Of a stretch of 13,300 nucleotides of DNA, positions 5,780 to 11,926 are shown one piece after another. The position numbers were made by a program, and so were the translations under genes. The stretch spans positions 1-13,300 of the forward strand of contig DASSGB010000247.1 of the NCBI GenBank assembly GCA_035693825.1, given 5' to 3'. Source of the stretch: MGOM01 sp035693825. GTDB taxonomy: Bacteria; Chloroflexota; Anaerolineae; Anaerolineales; E44-bin32. Each line of letters begins with the position of its first letter. Positions within the stretch are counted from its first letter, which is position 1. The notes beneath the pieces were generated by a model. The model saw only the letters and a list, made by a program, of their open reading frames with translations. It was not told the DNA's origin and searched no databases.

Positions 5780-6229
5780 ATGCTGACCCGCGCCCGATTT
5801 GAGGACGAGTTGAAGCAAGCCATGCGCGCTGGAGACGACCTCCGGAAGCGCACGCTGCGAATGGTGCTTGCCGCGATCAAGTTGGCCGAGGTCGAGCGTC
5901 GCGGTCCGCTGGACGAAGCCGGCCTCCAGGCCGTTCTTCAGCGAGAGGTCAAGACCCGACACGAGACGATCGCCGACGCGGAAAAGGCGAAGCGGGAAGA
6001 CCTGGTACTGGCCGCCCAGGAGGAGCTTGACCTGCTCCAGGCCTACCTCCCCCAGCCGCTGAAACCGGAAGAGCTGGAAGCGCTGGCTCGCCGGGCCATT
6101 GCCGCGACCGGGGCCAGCGGTCCGCAGGATATGGGCCGGGTCATGAAAGAACTGATGCCACATGTCCAGGGCCGAGCCGACGGCAAAGCCGTCAGCACCC
6201 TGGTGCGCGAGCTCCTGGCTTCGTCCTAG
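5780..6229 (+). CDS. yqeY: GatB/YqeY domain protein
   Basis: 149 aa, the full normal length of free-standing YqeY proteins. The family resembles the tRNA-binding tail domain of GatB, a subunit of the Asp-tRNA(Asn)/Glu-tRNA(Gln) amidotransferase, but the role of the free protein is unsettled. Landmarks are FEDELKQAMRAGDDLRKRTL (7-26), MVLAAIKLAEVERRG (28-42), EELDLLQAYLPQPLKPEELE (81-100) and GPQDMGRVMKELMPHVQGRA (114-133), the last being the glycine-rich C-terminal motif. ATG 5780 is chosen over an in-frame ATG at 5741 because the family begins just before the first helix and TATAAT lies between the two. It ends 8 bp before pgpH and probably heads that operon. Confidence 0.9.
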   Translation: MLTRARFEDELKQAMRAGDDLRKRTLRMVLAAIKLAEVERRGPLDEAGLQAVLQREVKTRHETIADAEKAKREDLVLAAQEELDLLQAYLPQPLKPEELEALARRAIAATGASGPQDMGRVMKELMPHVQGRADGKAVSTLVRELLASS

Positions 6230-6237
6230 CCGGAAGT

Positions 6238-8394
6238 ATGGACGACACCGCTTCGGCGGGCACCCCGTTTCTGGCGCGCCTCCGCAAAGCCTGGCGCGAC
6301 GCAGGCTTGTGGCTCATCCTGGCGGCGGGCGCGGCCGGGATGGTGCTGGCCCTCTCGGCGCCGCTGACCACGAGGAGCGAGTCGATCCGGCTGGAAATCG
6401 GCGACGTCGCCTCCCAGGACCTGCTTGCCCCATATCCTCTGTCCTTCTCCAGTGAGAGCCTCACAGAAGAAGCCCGTATCGAGGCGGCGGAAGCCGTGCC
6501 CGAGGTGTTCGACCCTCCGGACGCGGCGGTGGCGCGGCAACAACTGGAAAGCCTCCGCCTGCTTCTGACGTTCGTCGAAGCCGTGCGCAGCGACCGCTAC
6601 GCCACGCCCGAGCAGCGGCTGGCGGATCTGGCCTCGGTCAACGTGCTCCGGTTGGATTCGGCGACGGCCCAGGCCCTGCTCAACCTGCCCGAGAGCCGCT
6701 GGCAGGCGGTCAAGGTGGAAACGACGAGCGTGCTCGAGCAGGTCATGCGGAGCGAGATTCGCGAGGGCCGCGTCGATTCCGTGCGCCGGGCCGTCCCGGC
6801 CCTGGTGAGCATCACCTTTCCCGAGGATCAGGCCGGACTTGTGGCGCAGCTGGCGACGGCCTTCATCGCGCCCAATTCGCTTTTCAACGACGCCGCGACG
6901 CAGGCGGCGCGCGCAGACGCGGAAGCCTCGGTATCCCCGGTGATCAAAACGTACGCCGCCGGCGAAACCATCGTCGCCCGCGGGCAGGTCGTCGAGCCGG
7001 TGCATCTCGAGGCTCTGCGCGCCTACGGTCTGCTGCAGGCGCCGGAGGCCTGGCGCAGCGTCGCCGTAGACACGTTGCTGGTAACCGTGCTGGCCGGGCT
7101 GATCGTCATGTACCTCTTTCGCGTCCATCCGATCCTGGCGCGAAGCACGCGCATGGCGCTCTTCCTGGCGGTGGCCTTCTTTCTCAACACCCTCTTCATG
7201 CAATTGATGATCCCGGGCCACACGGTCTTGCCGTATCTCTTCCCCGCCGCCACCTTGCCCATGCTGCTGGCGGTCGTTTTCGGACCGGGGATGGGACTGG
7301 CGGGCGCGGTGGTGACCGGTACGCTGGCCGGCTACTTGTCCGCCAATGGCCTCGAGGTCGGAATGTATGCGGGACTCAGCGCTGCCATGGGCGCGCTGGT
7401 CCTGGGCCGCGCCGAACGCCTGTCGTCCTTCTTCTGGGCCGGCGTCGGGGCGAGTCTGGCCGCGACGGCGGTCGTCGTCGTGTTTCGATTCCCCGACGCC
7501 TCCACCGACGTTCTGGGCAAAGCCACGTTGCTGGGCGCTGCGGGCGTGAACGGCCTCCTGGCCGCCAGCCTGGCTTTCGGCCTGCTCCTGCTCGCCGGCA
7601 ATCTGCTCGGTATCGTCACCAACATACAGCTCATCGAGCTGTCGCGGCCGGACCATCCGCTGCTTCTTTTCATCTTGCGCAACGCCCCCGGCACTTACCA
7701 GCACAGCCTGCAGGTCGCTAATCTGGCCGAGCAGGCGGCGCGCGCTATCGGCGCGAACGCACTGTTGACACGGGTCGGCGCGTTGTATCACGACGCAGGC
7801 AAGGCGCTGCGGCCGCAGTTCTATATCGAGAATCAAACGCCGGAACAGAACATCCACGAGCAGCTCGATCCGGCCACAAGTGCCAGTGTGATCCAGTCGC
7901 ACGTCCGTGAAGGTCTTGATCTGGCGCGGAAATACCGCCTGCCGCGACAGATTCAAGCCTTCATCCCTGAACACCACGGTACCCTCGAGATGACCTACCA
8001 GTATCGTGCGGCGGTCGAAGCAGCCGGCGGCAGCGAAAGCCAGGTGGACGCAAAGGACTTCGCGTATCCCGGACCTCGGCCGAGGTCTCGCGAGACGGCC
8101 ATCCTGATGCTGGCCGACGGCGTGGAAGCCAAAGCACGCGCCGAATTGCCTCACGACGAGGCTGCCATCGAGCAGTTGGTGGACTGGGTCATCCGAGACC
8201 GTTTGCAGCGGGGCCAGCTCGACCGTACCGATCTGACGCTCAAGGATCTGGACACCATCCGCCGCTCTTTGACGATCTCCCTCAAAGGGATCTATCATCC
8301 GCGGCTGCGGTACCCCGAGTCTGAAGAGGCTGTGCAGGCCGAAGCCGGCGCAGCGCTCGAGCCTCTTCCCTCGCCAAGCCCCAAGTCGACATGA
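6238..8394 (+). CDS. pgpH: 7TM-HD family cyclic-di-AMP phosphodiesterase
   Basis: 718 aa, normal for the YqfF/PgpH family. Layout: one membrane segment (about 22-41, LWLILAAGAAGMVLALSAP); a 7TMR-HDED extracellular domain (about 42-265, ending in AAGETIVARGQVV); a seven-helix block (about 273-462); and a cytoplasmic HD domain (about 470-690). Metal-binding residues are all visible: YQHS with His489, YHDAGK with His518-Asp519, QSHVREG with His555, and EHHGT with His579-His580. Known members hydrolyse c-di-AMP to pApA and so tune potassium, osmotic and cell-wall control; the substrate here is inferred from the family. The start lacks a well-placed Shine-Dalgarno (GGAAG is one base from ATG), so coupling to yqeY 8 bp upstream is likely. 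Its stop overlaps ybeY by four bases. Confidence 0.93.
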   Translation: MDDTASAGTPFLARLRKAWRDAGLWLILAAGAAGMVLALSAPLTTRSESIRLEIGDVASQDLLAPYPLSFSSESLTEEARIEAAEAVPEVFDPPDAAVARQQLESLRLLLTFVEAVRSDRYATPEQRLADLASVNVLRLDSATAQALLNLPESRWQAVKVETTSVLEQVMRSEIREGRVDSVRRAVPALVSITFPEDQAGLVAQLATAFIAPNSLFNDAATQAARADAEASVSPVIKTYAAGETIVARGQVVEPVHLEALRAYGLLQAPEAWRSVAVDTLLVTVLAGLIVMYLFRVHPILARSTRMALFLAVAFFLNTLFMQLMIPGHTVLPYLFPAATLPMLLAVVFGPGMGLAGAVVTGTLAGYLSANGLEVGMYAGLSAAMGALVLGRAERLSSFFWAGVGASLAATAVVVVFRFPDASTDVLGKATLLGAAGVNGLLAASLAFGLLLLAGNLLGIVTNIQLIELSRPDHPLLLFILRNAPGTYQHSLQVANLAEQAARAIGANALLTRVGALYHDAGKALRPQFYIENQTPEQNIHEQLDPATSASVIQSHVREGLDLARKYRLPRQIQAFIPEHHGTLEMTYQYRAAVEAAGGSESQVDAKDFAYPGPRPRSRETAILMLADGVEAKARAELPHDEAAIEQLVDWVIRDRLQRGQLDRTDLTLKDLDTIRRSLTISLKGIYHPRLRYPESEEAVQAEAGAALEPLPSPSPKST

Positions 8395-8852
8395 AGCACG
8401 TCGTCGATGTCCGCACTCCGGCGGCATGGCGTTCGTTTGCGCCCGCCATTCGCCGCGCGGCGAGAAAGGCGCTCGAGCACGAAAGAGCCCAACCGGGAAG
8501 GGTGACCATCCTCCTGGTGGGCCAACCGAAGATGGCCGAGTTCCATCAACGCTTCTCCGGATTGGCCGGGCCGACCGACGTCCTTTCGTTCAGCGACGGT
8601 GCCGCGGACGAAGACGCGCGAAGGCGCTACTTCGGCGACATCCTCATCTGCGTGCCGGTGGCGAAACGCCAGGCGCGCCGGGCCGGGCAGCCGCCGATGC
8701 GCGAAATCGCACGGCTGGCCGTTCATGGAGTCCTGCACCTGCTGGGGCACGACCATGATCGCCCCGGGCCTCAGGCCCGAATGTGGGCCCGCCAGGAGAA
8801 GATTCTCGATTCGGCATTTCCGCCGGGATCGCGGGCGAGGGCCTCAGGATGA
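8391..8852 (+). CDS. ybeY: Endoribonuclease YbeY (rRNA maturation)
   Basis: 153 aa, normal length. A metal-dependent single-strand endoribonuclease acting in 16S rRNA 3'-end maturation and ribosome quality control. The zinc-binding signature H-x3-H-x5-H is complete: His112, His116 and His122 in VHGVLHLLGHDHD. The conserved PTDVLSFS (62-69) and FGDILICVPVA (81-91) strands are also present. The ATG lies in an ATGA overlap with the pgpH stop, and its own stop overlaps the dgkA start by ATGA, so all three are translationally coupled. This pgpH-ybeY-dgkA order is conserved in many Gram-positive-type bacteria, which supports all three calls. Confidence 0.95.
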   Translation: MKHVVDVRTPAAWRSFAPAIRRAARKALEHERAQPGRVTILLVGQPKMAEFHQRFSGLAGPTDVLSFSDGAADEDARRRYFGDILICVPVAKRQARRAGQPPMREIARLAVHGVLHLLGHDHDRPGPQARMWARQEKILDSAFPPGSRARASG

Positions 8853-9232
8853 AGCCGACCAGGAGCTCGCGGTCTCGCCTCGCCTCGTTCGGTCATGCAT
8901 GGCATGGATGGCTTTACGTCCTGACGACTCAACGGAATGCGTGGATACACGCTTCCGCCAGTCTGGCGGTGGTAGCGGCGGGACTCTGGCTGAATTTGGG
9001 GACGCTGGAGTGGGCGCTGATCCTCGGGGCGATCGCTCTGGTCTGGATGGCCGAATTCCTGAATTCTGCACTGGAAGCCGTCGTCGACCTGGCCAGCCCT
9101 GAGCTGCATCCCCTGGGACGGGTGGGCAAAGACGTCGGCGCCGCGGCGGTCTTGATCGCCGCGGCGGCCGCGGCCGCCATCGGGCTCCTGGTCCTCGGCC
9201 CCCACATCCTTTCTCGCTTGTCTCCGAGGTGA
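8849..9232 (+). CDS. dgkA: Diacylglycerol/undecaprenol kinase family protein
   Basis: 127 aa integral membrane kinase with three predicted helices (about 34-50, 53-72 and 97-119). The DgkA signature is complete: EFLNSALEAVVD (Glu69, Asn72, Glu76, Asp80) and HPLGRVGKDVGAAAVL (Lys94, Asp95), the catalytic and ATP-binding residues of the family. In organisms with this gene neighbourhood the preferred substrate is usually undecaprenol, feeding the lipid carrier for cell-wall precursors; this is inference here. ATG 8849 is chosen because it overlaps the ybeY stop (ATGA) and has GAGG eight bases upstream; the frame stays open 22 codons earlier, inside ybeY. The last helix contains an eight-residue alanine run. 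Last gene of the operon; era, often next, is absent. Confidence 0.92.
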   Translation: MKPTRSSRSRLASFGHAWHGWLYVLTTQRNAWIHASASLAVVAAGLWLNLGTLEWALILGAIALVWMAEFLNSALEAVVDLASPELHPLGRVGKDVGAAAVLIAAAAAAAIGLLVLGPHILSRLSPR

Positions 9233-9253
9233 ACCGCGCGTGGCCGAGCTCAA

Positions 9254-9282
9254 TTGCCGAGGCACGCCATGTGTGCGATAAT
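9254..9282 (+). promoter_or_regulatory. Promoter of the GAF/PAS histidine kinase gene
   Basis: TTGCCG (9254-9259, 4 of 6) and GATAAT (9277-9282, 5 of 6) are separated by an ideal 17 bp. Transcription near 9289 would leave a leader of about 23 bases containing AGGGG seven bases before the ATG. This kinase therefore appears to have its own promoter rather than depending on the dgkA operon. Confidence 0.6.
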
Positions 9283-9311
9283 CAAAGTCGGGCGAAGTTA
9301 GGGGACAACGC

Positions 9312-11861
9312 ATGGCTAAGGACATCACCCACGGAGACGTCTACCGTGCGGCGACCGCGTCCTTCGACTACTACAACCCTGCCCTAGCGCTGGGCGGTCT
9401 TCTCCGACTGACGTGCGAACTCCTGCACTCTCCTCGGTCGGCTCTGTATGAATTGGCGGAATCTCAGGGGGGTTTCAATCCTCGCATCGCCCATGGTATT
9501 CCTGTCACGGAGCTGGGGCGGCTTCCTTCGTCAAGCGACCATCCCATATTGAAGGAGGTTCTCTCCAACCGCCGCGCCAGCGCCTCGGGCGCCGGTCGAA
9601 GCGCGTTGGGACTTCCGCTGGCACCCGGCACAGTGGCGTGTGCGCCGTGCACCGCCGGCGGGCAAACGGTCGGCATGCTCTTCGCGGCCACCGACGATCA
9701 GGCCTCGTATCCGCCGGAGGCCTTGGAGACCCTCGAGGTCCTGGCGGCCAGGGCCGCCGAAGTGTTGACCTTCGCTCGCCAGACGGCCTCCCAGAGCTAT
9801 GTTCTGCACAAGCTGTCGCTTCTGTACGAGGCTGCGCACGCCATCTCCGGGACACGTGACCGTCAGGAAGCGGTGCGGCAGACGGCGGCTCATCTTCTGC
9901 GGGCCACAACGGCCGACATGTGCGAGGCCCTCATCCTGGATGAGGGCGAGGGCATGACGACTCGCTTCCGGCATCAGCACGGCAAGTCGCCCCAACAGTC
10001 CATCGTCAGCCTGGTCACGGATCGCATGCCGGACTATCCAGTCCACCGTCAGGTACTGAGTGAGCTTCGTCCGGCGGTGATCGGCCTGGCGCCCGCACAG
10101 GGCTCGGCTCGCGATCTGGCCATGCTTCAGCAGGAGGGCATCCACGCCGCGGCGATCTTCCCGCTCGCGGCTCGCAACCAGGCCCTGGGCATCGTGCGGC
10201 TGCTCTACACACAACCGGGACGCCTGATCAATGAGCAGGAGATGGAGCTGGCGAAAGCCGTCATCAACGTCGGCGCCGTCGGCCTGCAGGATGCGATCCA
10301 CCTGGAGTCTTCTGAATCCCGCGCCTCTCAGCTGCAGGTGCTCACCGAGATCGGGCGCGAGATGACCTCCACACTCGATCTGGAGGTCGCCCTCGAGAAC
10401 GCCATGCGTCACACGCAGCGCCTGCTCCAGGTCGAAGCGTGTGTGCTGTTCCTTTTGGATGAGGCCGGCCAGGAGCTTGTGCTCAAGGCCAGCGGCGGCG
10501 CCCAACTGCGCATTCGCGGCGTCGCCATCCGATTGGAGGAAGGCATTGCCGGATGGGTGGCGCGGAACCGCAAACCGCTGATCGTCAACGACGTCCGCTC
10601 CAACCCGCTGTATCACAGCGCCATCGACGGCCAGACCGGGCTCCTGACGACCTCCGTCCTTTGCGTCCCGCTCGAAACGCGCGGCGAGGCGCTGGGCGTG
10701 ATCGAAGCCATCAACCATCCTCGCGGAGCCTTCACCGAATCCGATCAGCGCGTGCTGGAGAACGTTGCCTCGTGGGCCGGGATCGCCGTCGACAACGCCA
10801 ATCTGTTCCGCCGCGTGGCCGAAGAGCGCAGCCGCCTGGAGACGACGCTGGTGGAGACCGCCGACGCGGTCGTGCTGACCGACCGCGCCGGCAAGATCAT
10901 CTTGATCAACAAGGCTGCGGGACAGGCCTTCCGCATCAACGCCGAGCTGGCACAGGGCCGTCCCGCCCAGGACATCTTCGTCGGGCACCCGTTGGGCGAT
11001 TTGCTGATCCGGGATGACATCAGTCTGCCCACGACGATGGAAATCACGACCCCCACCGAGCGTGTGTTGTACGCCACGATCAGCGAAGTGACCGATGTCG
11101 GCCGGGTGGCGGTCATGCAGGACATCACCGCCCTCAAGCAGATCGACCGCATGCGATCCCAGCTCCTGGGCACCGCGGCTCACGATCTCAAGAATCCCCT
11201 CAATGCCATTCGCCTCGGAGCCGACCTGCTGCACGACGCCCAGCTCAGCGACCAGCAGCGCAAAGCGCTGAACATGATGCAGCGCGCCACCGACAGCATG
11301 ACGCACCTCATCACCGGCCTGCTGGAGACCATCCGGGTCGAATCGACGGCCAATATTGCGCTCGAGCCGTGCCAGATCAACGATCTGATCCGGCACGCCA
11401 TCGAGGATTTGCGGCCGCTGGCCGAGGAGCGTGACCAGACCGTCGAATACCGCCCGCCGGACGAGTCGCTGTTGATCATGGGCGATCCGGGACGGCTGAC
11501 CTCGGTAATGACCAACCTGCTCAGCAACGCCATCAAGTTCACCTCGCCCGGCGGCCGAATCCGAGTCGACGCGCGCTGGGATGAGGACGAGGTGGTGGTC
11601 AGCGTCAGCGACAACGGCCCGGGCATCCCCGAAGACGAGGTGCCGCGCGTGTTCGAGCATCTCTTCCGCGGCCGCCTGGCGGTTCAGGATCCGTCGAACC
11701 CTGTCGAGGGCACGGGGCTGGGCCTGGCTCTGGCCAAGACCGTCATCGAACAGCACGGCGGTCGAATCTGGGTCAACAGCGTGGAAGGCAAGGGCAGCAC
11801 CTTCTACGTCTCGTTGCCACGAGAGCCCACTCCCAAGACCGGCTCGCTCCGCAAGGACTGA
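9312..11861 (+). CDS. Soluble sensor histidine kinase, GAF-GAF-GAF-PAS-HisKA-HATPase
   Basis: 849 aa with no membrane segment or signal peptide, so a cytoplasmic sensor. Three successive GAF-like modules are inferred at about 20-155 (divergent), 165-335 and 345-500. The third is the clearest (EACVLFLLDE, EEGIAGWVARNRKPLIVNDV, TSVLCVPLETRGEALGVIEA). A PAS domain follows at about 505-610 (VETADAVVLTDRAGKIILIN, VAVMQDITALKQ). The kinase core has the H-box AAHDLKNPLNAIRLGADLL with phospho-acceptor His624, N-box NLLSNAIKF (735-743), G1 SDNGPGIPEDE (Asp767) and G2 GTGLGLALAK (800-809), so it should be active. The ligand of the GAF domains is unknown; no heme or chromophore cysteine can be assigned. 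There is no receiver domain and no response-regulator gene in view, so the partner must lie elsewhere. ATG 9312 follows AGGGG and its own promoter. Confidence 0.93.
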   Translation: MAKDITHGDVYRAATASFDYYNPALALGGLLRLTCELLHSPRSALYELAESQGGFNPRIAHGIPVTELGRLPSSSDHPILKEVLSNRRASASGAGRSALGLPLAPGTVACAPCTAGGQTVGMLFAATDDQASYPPEALETLEVLAARAAEVLTFARQTASQSYVLHKLSLLYEAAHAISGTRDRQEAVRQTAAHLLRATTADMCEALILDEGEGMTTRFRHQHGKSPQQSIVSLVTDRMPDYPVHRQVLSELRPAVIGLAPAQGSARDLAMLQQEGIHAAAIFPLAARNQALGIVRLLYTQPGRLINEQEMELAKAVINVGAVGLQDAIHLESSESRASQLQVLTEIGREMTSTLDLEVALENAMRHTQRLLQVEACVLFLLDEAGQELVLKASGGAQLRIRGVAIRLEEGIAGWVARNRKPLIVNDVRSNPLYHSAIDGQTGLLTTSVLCVPLETRGEALGVIEAINHPRGAFTESDQRVLENVASWAGIAVDNANLFRRVAEERSRLETTLVETADAVVLTDRAGKIILINKAAGQAFRINAELAQGRPAQDIFVGHPLGDLLIRDDISLPTTMEITTPTERVLYATISEVTDVGRVAVMQDITALKQIDRMRSQLLGTAAHDLKNPLNAIRLGADLLHDAQLSDQQRKALNMMQRATDSMTHLITGLLETIRVESTANIALEPCQINDLIRHAIEDLRPLAEERDQTVEYRPPDESLLIMGDPGRLTSVMTNLLSNAIKFTSPGGRIRVDARWDEDEVVVSVSDNGPGIPEDEVPRVFEHLFRGRLAVQDPSNPVEGTGLGLALAKTVIEQHGGRIWVNSVEGKGSTFYVSLPREPTPKTGSLRKD

Positions 11862-11896
11862 TCCCCGAAAGTCCCACCCGGGCATGGCGGCGGGTC

Positions 11897-11902
11897 TATA
11901 AT
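11897..11902 (+). promoter_or_regulatory. TATAAT -10 element of the hydrolase-synthetase fusion gene
   Basis: A perfect TATAAT lies 35 bp after the kinase stop and 24 bp before the ATG at 11927. No good -35 is found at 16-18 bp. Between box and start is AAGGA (11916-11920), six bases before the ATG, so this gene has a normal leader, unlike the TPR and yqeY genes. Confidence 0.5.
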
Positions 11903-11926
11903 TCCGCTCCTCGCCAAGGAACGGTC

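Noticed and set aside
6226..8427. Minus-strand open frame of 733 aa opposite pgpH
   Set aside because: It is a mirror of the pgpH codon pattern, with His/Gln/Arg-rich low-complexity translation and no motif. The plus strand encodes a complete 7TM-HD protein.
9137..9185. GCC/GCG triplet run in dgkA as a slippage-prone contingency repeat
   Set aside because: The codons are mixed GCC and GCG and encode the alanine-rich third helix. There is no uniform repeat unit and the frame is intact.
9531..11885. Minus-strand open frame of 784 aa opposite the histidine kinase
   Set aside because: Same artefact: a high-GC antisense frame without family resemblance, covering the plus-strand H, N and G boxes.
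11876..11895. Terminator hairpin between the kinase and the fusion gene
   Set aside because: Only a five-base ACCCG/CGGGT stem with a ten-base loop and no T run; too weak to claim.
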